From Pseudoalteromonas luteoviolacea NCIMB 1944 (GTDB taxonomy: Bacteria > Pseudomonadota > Gammaproteobacteria > Enterobacterales > Alteromonadaceae), in the NCBI RefSeq assembly GCF_001625565.1, contig NZ_AUXS01000044.1, positions 1 through 64,000 of the forward strand: a stretch of DNA of 64,000 nucleotides. The letters run 5' to 3'. The notes below the pieces were generated by a model, which did not search any database, was not told the DNA's origin, and saw only the letters and a list, made by a program, of their open reading frames with translations. The position numbers and the translations under genes are program-made. Positions 1 to 7,909 of the stretch are shown piece after piece; position 1 is the stretch's first letter, and every line of letters begins with the position of its first letter.

Positions 1-357
1 GAAAGTCAGGATCCATCTCGCTCTATGCCATCAAACTCAACTGCGCCCTGAATATGGATCCCGAGGCAAGCTCGGGATGACAGGTCGGATACTCTTCAAC
101 ACTGCAACGAATTATCGACAATACACCGTCATCCTGACAAAAGTCAGGATCCATCTAACTCTATGCCATCAAACTCAACTGCACCTCAGCCGTCATCCTG
201 ACGAAAGTCAGGATCCATCTCGCCCAATACCATCAAGCTCACCTGCGCCCCGAATATGGATCCCGAGGCAAGCTCGGGATGACAGGTCAGACACTCTTCA
301 ACACTGCAACGAATTATCGACAACACACCGTCATCCTGACGAAAGTCAGGATCCACA
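1..357. repeat. Composite dispersed repeat block (REP/MITE-like)
   Basis: Non-coding stretch of alternating short inverted repeats. One unit contains CGTCATCCTGACGAAAGTCA followed by GGATCCATCT, a linker ending GAATATGGATCC, and CGAGGCAAGCTCGGGATGAC. Copies of the first arm begin near 127, 190 and 330, and one is cut by the window edge. Copies of the second arm lie near 58-82 and 258-282. The shared linker (CACTGCAACGAATTATCGAC) recurs after each second arm, so the block is a partial tandem duplication. The same composite recurs at 2700-2945. Open frames across it are repeat translations, not genes. From 358 to the EamA-family stop codon nothing else is visible. Confidence 0.8.
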
Positions 358-438
358 TCCAAATAAGACTCACTATTAAAACGCGTTGTTACTTTGGCTT
401 AGAGGCAGCACTATTTACTTCTCTAAACGATAAAAACA

Positions 439-1362
439 CTAAACACCTGCCAGCCTCAATTGTCGCCATAAACGCCCATCAATTGCTGATAACCCTATAG
501 CAATAAGACCCATACCAATAAAGTGAATGGTTTCTAAAGTTTCATTTAAAAACAGTGAACCAAGAACAATCGCCGAAACCGGAACAAGCAACGTAACTAG
601 GAGCACATTCGTCGCGCCAGCCAACTCCAACACCTTAAAATAGAGTACATATGCGACGGCTGTAGAGCCAACGGCCAATCCCGCAACGGCTCCCCAAGTG
701 GTAACACTCACTGAACGAAAATCTATAGACCCCTCTATCAGCAGTGTTAGCGGTATCATAATCATTGTTGAGGCCGTCACTTGCCCTGCAGCGGTGCTTA
801 AGGGCTTAATTCCCAGTGATTTAAATCGACGCCCATAGACACCCGCAAAAGCATAAGATAGTGCCGCTGCAACAACTGCTAGCTGGGCAAGTACGCTACC
901 ACTTCCTTCTAAAGCAGGCATACCAATCATAATAACGACACCGAAAAAGCCGAGAATAACGCCCACCAACTTCATAAAGCTTGGCCGCTCATCAGGCAAT
1001 AAAACCCCAGCGACGATCACAGCAAAAATAGGTGTTGCAGCATTTAAAATAGATGCCAAGCCCGATGCAATCTGTGTCTGACCCCAAACAATCAAGACAA
1101 AGGGGATGACATTGTTAAGCAGTCCCATAGAAAAAAACGCGCTCCATACCTTTAGGTTTTTAGGCGGGCGTTCGCCTAAGGCAATGACCATACCCCATAA
1201 TACCAGCGCAGCAATACCCACTCGTAGAGTTACAATTGTCATTGAAGGTAGCGAGCTAACCGCAACACCTACGAAGAAAAAAGATCCCCCCCACAACATA
1301 GATAGCAGAACAAGCATGGTCCAAATTTTTATATTCATTGTGTGATTGATGGAAGTTGTCAT
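439..1362 (-). CDS. EamA/DMT-family transporter (RhaT-like exporter)
   Basis: A roughly 307-residue, very hydrophobic protein with ten predicted membrane segments arranged as two five-helix EamA repeats, the usual size for the drug/metabolite transporter superfamily. Visible family features are the WGGSFFF segment in helix 1, the LNAATPIFAV segment near the end of repeat 1, and the matching GSTAVAYVLYFKVLE segment in repeat 2. Members export amino acids, purines or other small metabolites; the substrate cannot be told here. Two starts are possible, at 1362 and at 1338 (MNIKIWT), and neither has a strong ribosome site. It is divergent from ada across about 170 bp, so the two may share control, although no operator was recognised. 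Confidence 0.85.
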   Translation of the reverse strand: MTTSINHTMNIKIWTMLVLLSMLWGGSFFFVGVAVSSLPSMTIVTLRVGIAALVLWGMVIALGERPPKNLKVWSAFFSMGLLNNVIPFVLIVWGQTQIASGLASILNAATPIFAVIVAGVLLPDERPSFMKLVGVILGFFGVVIMIGMPALEGSGSVLAQLAVVAAALSYAFAGVYGRRFKSLGIKPLSTAAGQVTASTMIMIPLTLLIEGSIDFRSVSVTTWGAVAGLAVGSTAVAYVLYFKVLELAGATNVLLVTLLVPVSAIVLGSLFLNETLETIHFIGMGLIAIGLSAIDGRLWRQLRLAGV

Positions 1363-1529
1363 AGTTCATGTAACCAAGCTATTTATAAGTATCTACAATG
1401 CTAGCGGGCGCACGTATTGCAAAACATCCGATTCTTGCACCCCTTTTAAATTTAGACTGACAGTATGCTGATTTAAAATAATTGCGTAGCAAGAATCAGA
1501 TGTTATTTTAGAAACAGCTATGATGAAGT

Positions 1530-2624
1530 ATGAACACTTTTATATGGCCAAAGAACCTGACTATGATGAAGCTCACTGAAACTGAAATGGCTGCGGCAGT
1601 AAACCGCCGAGATCCCTCATTTGATGGACAGTTTTACTATGGCGTTATTACCACCGGCGTTTTTTGTCAGCCCTCTTGCCCTACAAAATCAGCAAAGCCA
1701 GAAAACCTAAGATTCTTTTGCGATCAAGCGTCCGCTTTGGCGGCCAGTTTCAGACCATGCAAACGCTGTAACCCCATTGCATCAACAAAAAAAGCCGACA
1801 CACTTATTAATGTCGCACGCCATATAGAGAAGTGCGCAGATGAAAAACTGACGCTTGCTCAATTGGGCGAGGTTGCAGGCTTATCACCCTCTCAACTGCA
1901 AAGGTCATTTAAAGCAATGTTTGGAGTGTCTCCAAAACACTATCAGGATGCAGTCCGAATGCGCCAATTCAAATGTCATTTGAGGGCCGGTGAAGGGATC
2001 ACTGACGCTATCTACTCCTCTGGATTTGGCTCAATAAGCCGAGTGTATGGTGAAACAACACGCAATATCGGCATGTCACCTAAAGCGTATCGAGCTGGAG
2101 GACAAGGAGAGGTGATTTACTACGCATGTAGAGAAACCTCACTTGGGCACATGGTGATGGCGGCAACGAGTCGGGGAGTATGTTCAGTGCAATTTGGAGA
2201 TAATCAAAGGTCCTTAATGAACCTATTATCGGAGGAGTTTCCCAAAGCAACACTCATACTATCCAAGGCACAAGATACACCTGAGCTTGATAACTGGATA
2301 TATGCTCTGGACAGCCATATCTCACACGGTGCTCCCAAACCTGATGTGCCGCTGGATATTAAAGGCACAGCATTTCAGCTTAAAGTGTGGCAATTTCTGC
2401 TCAGTATTAAAGAGGGCGAGGTAATGAGTTATGGAGAAGTCGCAGCACAAATTGACAGCCCAAAAGCGGTTCGAGCCGTTGGCACAGCCTGTGGTAAAAA
2501 CCGTATTGGCATATTGATCCCCTGCCACCGAGTATTGCGCAGCGATGGTACTTTAGGCGGCTACAGGTGGGGGTTAGAACGAAAAAAAGCCTTGTTAGCC
2601 AAAGAAGGAGTTAAAAAGCAATAA
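1530..2624 (+). CDS. ada: Ada: methylphosphotriester/O6-methylguanine-DNA methyltransferase and AraC-type activator
   Basis: Bifunctional alkylation-repair protein and transcriptional activator. The N-terminal Ada zinc domain shows the four ligand cysteines C46, C50, C77 and C80 in FCQPSC and RPCKRC; in E. coli Ada the first is the methylphosphotriester acceptor. An AraC-type helix-turn-helix follows at about residues 100-190 (LSPSQLQRSFKAMFGVSPKHY). The C-terminal methyltransferase domain has the acceptor C332 in PCHRV. At 364 residues it is slightly longer than E. coli Ada (354). Internal ATGs at 1563/1566 could be the true start, which would remove an unconserved 11-12 residue tip. Auto-activation after methylation is known for the family; no Ada box was identified here. 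Confidence 0.95.
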   Translation: MNTFIWPKNLTMMKLTETEMAAAVNRRDPSFDGQFYYGVITTGVFCQPSCPTKSAKPENLRFFCDQASALAASFRPCKRCNPIASTKKADTLINVARHIEKCADEKLTLAQLGEVAGLSPSQLQRSFKAMFGVSPKHYQDAVRMRQFKCHLRAGEGITDAIYSSGFGSISRVYGETTRNIGMSPKAYRAGGQGEVIYYACRETSLGHMVMAATSRGVCSVQFGDNQRSLMNLLSEEFPKATLILSKAQDTPELDNWIYALDSHISHGAPKPDVPLDIKGTAFQLKVWQFLLSIKEGEVMSYGEVAAQIDSPKAVRAVGTACGKNRIGILIPCHRVLRSDGTLGGYRWGLERKKALLAKEGVKKQ

Positions 2625-2699
2625 AGGTTTAAAAGTGTAAAACACGCAATGCTCGACGCCACATTGATAAACGTCGGGAGCCATGATGCCAAATACCAC

Positions 2700-2945
2700 C
2701 AACCACGTCGATATCATCCTGACGAAGGTCAGGATCCATCTCACCCAATTCCATCAAACTCGCCAGCCCAGCCGTCATCCTGACGAAAGTCAGGATCCAT
2801 CTCGCCCTATATCATCAGGCTTTCTGCGCCCTTGAATATGGATCCCGAGGCAAGCTCGGGAAGACGGTTCGGATACACTTCAACACTGCAACTACGTATT
2901 TACAACCCCCTTCATCCTGACGAAGGTCAAGCTCCATCCTGTTTG
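2700..2945. repeat. Second composite dispersed repeat block
   Basis: The non-coding gap between ada and the first CRISPR array carries the same composite as the left end of the window. Two copies of the ATCCTGACGAAGGTCAGGAT arm start near 2707 and 2774, one CGAGGCAAGCTCGGGA arm lies near 2845-2861, the CACTTCAACACTGCAAC linker follows, and a decayed arm sits near 2912-2935. Together with the block at 1-357 it brackets the EamA/ada pair. The remainder of 2625-2965 shows no gene. Confidence 0.75.
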
Positions 2946-2965
2946 TGCGACTATTTTTTTATTGA

Positions 2966-3713
2966 TTTCTAAGCTGCCTGCACGGCAGTGAAGAGCCTTT
3001 GCATATACCAGAGGAACCGTAGTGATTTCTAAGCTGCCTGTACGGCAGTGAACAAAGCCCCAATAAATCTAATTGTATGTTGTTATTTCTAAGCTGCCTA
3101 TACGGCAGTGAACGCATTGCAACCACGGCCAGCGCGTTATCTCTATTTCTAAGCTACCTATACGGCAGTGAACACCTCTGGTTCGGTTTTAATGGGTTGC
3201 TCAACTTTCTAAGCTGCCTATACGGCAGTGAACCTGACTCAATTGTTTTTTCTTCTAAGATGATCTTTCTAAGCTGCCTATACGGCAGTGAACGACATCA
3301 ATGCTTGAAGCATGCGAGTCGGTGTTTTCTAAGCTGCCTATACGGCAGTGAACTAAACAACAACGGCGCTTCACTTGAGGTTGATTTTCTAAGCTGCCTA
3401 TACGGCAGTGAACGTGTAGTAAATGATTGATACTACACAACTTAATTTCTAAGCTGCCTATACGGCAGTGAACTGCTGAAAGGTTACCATGCACATTTGA
3501 CGTTGTTTCTAAGCTGCCTATACGGCAGTGAACCAGCCGCTGTCGGTTGCCAAAAGTCTGTTAAATTTCTAAGCTGCCTATACGGCAGTGAACTCACCCC
3601 TTTATTAAATAACTGGACGGATGGATTTCTAAGCTGCCTATACGGCAGTGAACCATGGGTTCATGGCCGAGTTCGCTGGCCAAAATTTCTAAGCTGCCTA
3701 TACGGCAGTGAAC
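2966..3713 (-). CRISPR. CRISPR array 1 (type I-F, 13 repeats, 12 spacers)
   Basis: Thirteen 28-bp repeats with a strict 60-bp period begin at 2966, 3026, 3086 and so on to 3686. Read on the minus strand, the repeat has a CTGCC/GGCAG stem with loop GTATA and an 8-nt 3' end CTTAGAAA, the form cut by Cas6f to leave the crRNA 5' handle. Spacers are 32 bp. The leader is on the right (3714 onward), so the array is read leftward. The two leader-distal repeats carry loops GTGCA and GTACA instead of GTATA, and the outermost ends in AAG rather than AAC, typical decay at the oldest end. Confidence 0.97.
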
Positions 3714-3862
3714 TATAAGATAAATGAAAAAAGATAAGTTGCAACAGACTATTAAGGTAAACAATCTATTTTTACCTTGTTAAAAACAGCCAATCACAAC
3801 TATTTGTATTATAAGTAAATTTTAAAAGGTCAAAAATAAAGGGGAAAACTCCCTTTTATTGA
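3714..3862 (-). promoter_or_regulatory. Leader of CRISPR array 1
   Basis: AT-rich sequence directly abutting the last repeat. It begins TATAAGATAAATGAAAAAAG on the plus strand, as do the leaders of arrays 2 and 3. It contains an inverted repeat AAGGTAAA...TTTACCTT and, at its far end, a palindrome GGGGAAAACTCCC. Conservation among three arrays marks it as the functional leader, which should hold the array promoter and the integration signals read by Cas1/Cas2-3. Confidence 0.85.
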
Positions 3863-4023
3863 TTAAAAATGAGACACGCGCTCTTTCCCGTCTTTTCAAT
3901 GCATTTAACATTGCTACATGTAACTTTTATTTGAACAATTTACCCGTTGCATTTGACCAGCAGTACCCTAAATATCACGCTGCTCACCGTCATCCTGATG
4001 AAAATCAGGATCCAATTTTGCAG

Positions 4024-4051
4024 TTTCATAACTACCTACATGGCTGTAAAC
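4024..4051 (-). CRISPR. Decayed terminal repeat of array 2
   Basis: A 28-bp sequence starting exactly 60 bp before the first clear repeat of array 2 resembles the consensus repeat at most positions, including TTTC at the start and TGGCTGT near the end. It leaves a 32-bp spacer at 4052-4083. Being in register with the array, it is best read as the oldest, mutated repeat. Its counterpart before array 4 is at 14332-14359. Confidence 0.75.
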
Positions 4052-4083
4052 ATTTTCATTGTACTAGGTTTCGACCACAAAGT

Positions 4084-5192
4084 TTTCTAAGCTGCCTGTA
4101 CGGCAGTGAAGATCACGTTCTCGTAAGTCGTTCATGGATAACATTTCTAAGCTGCCTGTACGGCAGTGAACTTACTCATTTCTAACCCCTGTTACCCGTT
4201 AATTTTCTAAGCTGCCTGTACGGCAGTGAACCAATAGACCTTGGTATAACAGGGCCAACACCTTTTCTAAGCTGCCTGTACGGCAGTGAACACCTTTGCG
4301 CCGACCGCAGGGATGATTGTATCTTTCTAAGCTGCCTGTACGGCAGTGAACTTTTTTGTTTAATTTGCTTAGCTCATAAGCTATTTCTAAGCTGCCTGTA
4401 CGGCAGTGAACATATCAGTGCTAACCCCGGGACCGTACACATTTTTCTAAGCTGCCTGTACGGCAGTGAACGTGTTGCAAGATGGGGTTATAACAAAGTC
4501 ATCTTTCTAAGCTGCCTGTACGGCAGTGAACTAAAAACAGACACACCCGCAGTGATAAATTCATTTCTAAGCTGCCTGTACGGCAGTGAACAAACCTGTC
4601 GGCGTGGCCCTTGCGTTATCTGCTTTCTAAGCTGCCTGTACGGCAGTGAACCGACACCGACTTCAACTGTAACGCTATCAGTCTTTCTAAGCTGCCTGTA
4701 CGGCAGTGAACTCTCTTGGCGCAAACCAACTCAAAAAGCTTGATTTCTAAGCTGCCTGTACGGCAGTGAACAGATTCTCAGGGGGTGACAATCGTCACAA
4801 GGATTTCTAAGCTGCCTGTACGGCAGTGAACCATTATTTTCCTCGTAAGAACCAATAATTAGATTTCTAAGCTGCCTGTACGGCAGTGAACGGTCTTCAA
4901 GCTTGGCGTCATATCCAAGAGTGATTTCTAAGCTGCCTGTACGGCAGTGAACTTCAGTTCTTGGCTGGTAAGTTAATGCCTCTTTTTCTAAGCTGCCTGT
5001 ACGGCAGTGAACTACGGGCTGACGCCTTCGCGTACTAACCCCATTTTCTAAGCTGCCTGTACGGCAGTGAACAGAAACGACACGAAGAAAAGCTAAAAGC
5101 CCAATTTCTAAGCTGCCTGTACGGCAGTGAACAAAACCATCACCAGATGACTCCAAATACCCAATTTCTAAGCTGCCTGTACGGCAGTGAAC
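4084..5192 (-). CRISPR. CRISPR array 2 (type I-F, 19 repeats, 18 spacers)
   Basis: Nineteen 28-bp repeats start at 4084, 4144 and so on to 4864, then 4925, 4985, 5045, 5105 and 5165. The single 61-bp step reflects one 33-bp spacer. On the minus strand the loop is GTACA with the same CTGCC/GGCAG stem and CTTAGAAA 3' end. The repeats are nearly invariant except the leader-distal one, which ends AAG. The leader lies at 5193 onward, immediately downstream of cas6f, making this the cas-proximal array. Confidence 0.97.
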
Positions 5193-5345
5193 TATAAGAT
5201 AAATGAAAAAAGATAAGTTGCAACAAGCTAATAAGGCAAAAAACCTATTTTTACCTTATTAAAAACAGCCTATCACAACTATTTGTATTTTATACATATT
5301 TTAAAAGAGCAAAAATAAAGGGTAAAAATACCCTTTATCACTTTC
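5193..5345 (-). promoter_or_regulatory. Leader of CRISPR array 2
   Basis: Abuts the last repeat of array 2 and begins TATAAGATAAATG as in arrays 1 and 3. It carries the AAGGCAAA...TTTACCTT element and ends in the GGGTA...TACCC palindrome that can also serve as the cas-operon terminator. It fills the space between array 2 and the cas6f stop codon. Confidence 0.85.
5311..5336 (-). terminator. Probable terminator of the cas operon
   Basis: Minus-strand reading gives a perfect 8-bp stem AAAGGGTA / TACCCTTT with a four-T loop, followed by ATTTTTG. It lies about 24 bp past the cas6f stop codon. Weaker versions of the same palindrome occur at the far ends of the leaders of arrays 1 and 3, so it may be part of the leader module as well as a terminator. 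Confidence 0.6.
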
Positions 5346-5359
5346 TTACATTCGGTTTT

Positions 5360-5917
5360 TTAAAACCACGGAACCGTAGCCGTTTTACTTAAACCGAATT
5401 GATCAAAATAGCCTTGCACTGGTGCTTTTTTTATTTCACTAAATTGCAGATAACGACGATGCTTATGCCCATTTGAACCACTTTCAAGTTCAAAATATGG
5501 GTTATCGAGCCCTTTAGTAAACATTTTAGCTTTATAGCTTTTCACCTGTTCATCACTAATAGAACCTCGCTTAATTAGGCGTTTCAATTTTGACTGAGAC
5601 ATGGTGCTTTGAATTCGCGAAACGACTCGGTATTCACACCCACTCGGTACAGCTTGGATATCACTCACATCACAGTAACCCACTAACCCACCTAACCAAT
5701 TCATCCCTGTTAAATCATGGAGCATGGCATCACAACTATGTATGCGAATCACGCGCCCTAACTTCACTTGATAGCTTGGGAAGCTGACACCAATACTGTC
5801 TGATTTCAGCGTGAACAAAGCTTTATGTAGCTTTGTATACACTTTATTCAATAAAACATTTTCACGCATCTCAGCATCTGGTTTGATTGTGATTTCAATA
5901 TAACTATCCACTATCAC
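5360..5917 (-). CDS. cas6f: Cas6f (Csy4) crRNA-processing endoribonuclease
   Basis: Cuts the I-F repeat RNA at the base of its hairpin and stays bound to the crRNA 3' end. At 185 residues it has the normal length. H31 in KLHKAL aligns with the catalytic His29 of Pseudomonas aeruginosa Csy4. The IGVSFPSY segment, the VSRIQS segment with a basic helix after it (KLKRLIKRG), and the C-terminal GLSKTATVPWF are all family hallmarks. The basic helix contacts the repeat stem, which is CTGCC/GGCAG in all four arrays. It is the last gene of the operon, starting 3 bp after the cas5fv stop codon. Confidence 0.96.
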   Translation of the reverse strand: MIVDSYIEITIKPDAEMRENVLLNKVYTKLHKALFTLKSDSIGVSFPSYQVKLGRVIRIHSCDAMLHDLTGMNWLGGLVGYCDVSDIQAVPSGCEYRVVSRIQSTMSQSKLKRLIKRGSISDEQVKSYKAKMFTKGLDNPYFELESGSNGHKHRRYLQFSEIKKAPVQGYFDQFGLSKTATVPWF

Positions 5918-5920
5918 CTC

Positions 5921-6931
5921 CTATATCCGTATATGACTGACGTATGCCAGCCCTTTTTTGCCCAAATAAAATGATGAGACACCCGCATTTTCGATAAGCT
6001 GAGAGAGTTCTTTTGCCTTTGCACGGGGGATATCAATTTCAATGGCTAGTTCACCAGAAGCTTTGGTCATTAAGTGCTTTGCTTTACCCACCCCTTTTAC
6101 CATCTCCTCGCGCATATATGGGTTTCCCCATATTTTTTTCTTTTCACCTGTAGTGTAGCGCCCCATAAAGTCCTTTTTAGTGAAGCCATTATTAGAGATA
6201 CCACCGATACCACCTGCTTTGGTTTTGGCAGTACTCATATCATACTGACTGCTAAGCCTTTCAAGCTGCAAATAAAGTGCTGAACAATACATGCTAATTG
6301 GGATAATTAACCCCTTATTATTAATTCCTTTAAATTTTTCAAATTTGTCTGCAAGGTGTTGATAAGCTTGTGCGAGCTCACCTTCATTTTCTAACGGCTT
6401 TTCCTTATTTATCTCTTCTAGCCTTGCAACTATTGTCAGCGGATCAGCAGATAATGAAGTGAAGTTTACTTCCTGCTCTAAGACAAACTTAATTAAGTCT
6501 GGTATATCTAATGATAATACCCCCCAAAAATGCACTGCGTAATCAGAAGTAAAAATGGGATCATTTACTTTAATCATGCCAGTAAACGCATTTTGATCTG
6601 TACTGCCTGTTATATTTCTTATATAAGTCATTTCACCGTTAACAGCTTTGGGGTTGTCAACAAAACTAACCTGCTCCTCTATCTCTTTAAAAAAATAGTT
6701 TTCACTCCTTCTAGATTGATAAAGCTTACGCTGATCGCCAATCAAACGATTTAACACACCCATTACGGTATCTATGGTAACTGCGCGATTAATAAAGTTT
6801 TCGGACTTTTTTAAGCTCGTCATCGACCCAATAAATTTACGCCCTGTTTTAGGCAATGCTTCATTGTTACTTCCCTCTAAAAATGAATTTCGCCAACTGG
6901 ATTCATATTCAATGGTTATTTTCATAACCAC
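5921..6931 (-). CDS. cas5fv: Cas5fv, type I-F2 Cascade subunit
   Basis: A 336-residue protein closely resembling, from memory of the family, Cas5fv of the Shewanella putrefaciens minimal I-F complex. Shared segments include SSWRNSFLEGSNNE near the N-terminus, the run TVMGVLNRLIGDQRKLYQ, GSTDQNAFTGMIKV, and near the C-terminus ENAGVSSFYLGKKGLAYVS. In I-F2 this protein caps the crRNA 5' handle and, in the absence of a Cas8f large subunit, also contributes to PAM recognition and DNA unwinding. It starts at MVMKITI; the second Met (6925) is equally plausible. It lies 2 bp from cas7fv and 3 bp from cas6f. Confidence 0.93.
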   Translation of the reverse strand: MVMKITIEYESSWRNSFLEGSNNEALPKTGRKFIGSMTSLKKSENFINRAVTIDTVMGVLNRLIGDQRKLYQSRRSENYFFKEIEEQVSFVDNPKAVNGEMTYIRNITGSTDQNAFTGMIKVNDPIFTSDYAVHFWGVLSLDIPDLIKFVLEQEVNFTSLSADPLTIVARLEEINKEKPLENEGELAQAYQHLADKFEKFKGINNKGLIIPISMYCSALYLQLERLSSQYDMSTAKTKAGGIGGISNNGFTKKDFMGRYTTGEKKKIWGNPYMREEMVKGVGKAKHLMTKASGELAIEIDIPRAKAKELSQLIENAGVSSFYLGKKGLAYVSHIRI

Positions 6932-6933
6932 CT

Positions 6934-7890
6934 CTACCTAGCTTCAAAGTAAACTGCAAAATCTGTTTGCGGCTGTAAACTGGTCTCACTTTCGTCACGC
7001 TTAATACGCATCATCTTATTGCTGTCGTTATAATCGATAACTATTTCATCAACATACATATATGATTTCGCTTGTCGAATGGACAACTCTGCAATTAGGT
7101 TAAGAGTAAATAGCACTAATGCTTTAATCGCGTCTTGATTAAGCAAAATACCATTTTCACCTTCATCGAAAATCGTACCTTTACGCACATAATTTGTGTG
7201 AAAAATGGCTTTGGGTGATAACTCAGGATTCAGTTTTTGAATAAACTCTTCAACTGACTTAGCTACTTCCTCGCCTTGTCCTTCTTTAATCTGCATTGCT
7301 TCGCGGTCAAACTTTTTATCAAGGGAAATAAATTGCAATTGCTCTATACTGATTGAACCGTATGAAATGTATTTAGTGTCACCAAAGGTGGTTTTCGAAA
7401 AGAACGATGAATTATCGCGTTCACCCGCTTGCCCAAATTGCTCAAAATTACCATTGCCTAGTTGGTCAACAAAATCCTCTATCAATAACGGGCTTGTACG
7501 CTTATTTTGGCTATTTGGTACAACATAACCACGCACTAAACCTGTTACCGATGACAGCACTTTAGTTAAATTATCCAGCTTCGCTTTGTTGGCATAGTGA
7601 ATATCAAATGCTTGCGATCTAAATAAATGATGGCGTATACAGTTTTGGCTGATGTAAAGCGGCGTTTCCTTAAAGTCGATATCGGTAGCCTGCTTTTTAT
7701 ATTTATAACCTGTTTCTTCTTTTATTTTACCCGTTAAGTTCGAGTAGCCACGCAATTTAGGCAGTGTGTGATTATCAACCGTTTTACCGTCATCACCAGT
7801 AAGTGTTGTAGGTCCATTCCAATTCACTACACCGTGACCTAAGGCGACAATTTTAAAGTCGACACTTTTAATTCCTGTTACTTTTTCCAT
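6934..7890 (-). CDS. cas7fv: Cas7fv, type I-F2 Cascade backbone subunit
   Basis: The repeated backbone protein that coats the crRNA spacer. The segments GHGVVNWNGPTTLTGDDGK, ISQNCIRHHLFR, KRTSPLL and YISYGSISIEQLQF match the Cas7fv family of compact I-F2 complexes. The start is placed at the ATG at 7890 (MEKVTG) because an AAAGGA ribosome site sits just upstream; this gives 318 residues. A longer reading to 7947 would overlap the end of cas2-3 and adds an unconserved tip. It follows cas2-3 by 19 bp and is the third of five cas genes. Confidence 0.94.
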   Translation of the reverse strand: MEKVTGIKSVDFKIVALGHGVVNWNGPTTLTGDDGKTVDNHTLPKLRGYSNLTGKIKEETGYKYKKQATDIDFKETPLYISQNCIRHHLFRSQAFDIHYANKAKLDNLTKVLSSVTGLVRGYVVPNSQNKRTSPLLIEDFVDQLGNGNFEQFGQAGERDNSSFFSKTTFGDTKYISYGSISIEQLQFISLDKKFDREAMQIKEGQGEEVAKSVEEFIQKLNPELSPKAIFHTNYVRKGTIFDEGENGILLNQDAIKALVLFTLNLIAELSIRQAKSYMYVDEIVIDYNDSNKMMRIKRDESETSLQPQTDFAVYFEAR

Positions 7891-7909
7891 GTGTTTGTCC
7901 TTTCTAAGT

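Larger units (their letters stand above)
3714..4083. repeat. Left copy of ~370-bp direct duplication (leader-linker-terminal repeat)
   Basis: This block matches 14011-14391 in the same orientation: array leader, a 160-bp linker with one dispersed-repeat palindrome (GTCATCCTGATGAAAATCAG), a decayed CRISPR repeat at 4024-4051 and the adjoining 32-bp spacer. The linker is almost identical in the two copies; the right copy has an extra 9-bp tandem duplication (TTTTCGGTC twice). Open frames in the linker match no recognisable protein. Confidence 0.85.

Noticed and set aside
3859..4185. Frame of about 108 codons spanning the linker and start of array 2
   Set aside because: It runs from the duplicated linker through a dispersed repeat into CRISPR repeats; the matching frame at 14157 breaks elsewhere, so the reading is not conserved.
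3077..5156. Long open frames running through CRISPR arrays 1 and 2, with a repeated FLSCLYGSE-type motif
   Set aside because: They arise from the regular 60-bp repeat unit, which keeps frame. There is no ribosome site and the residues are the repeat translated; no real protein is likely.
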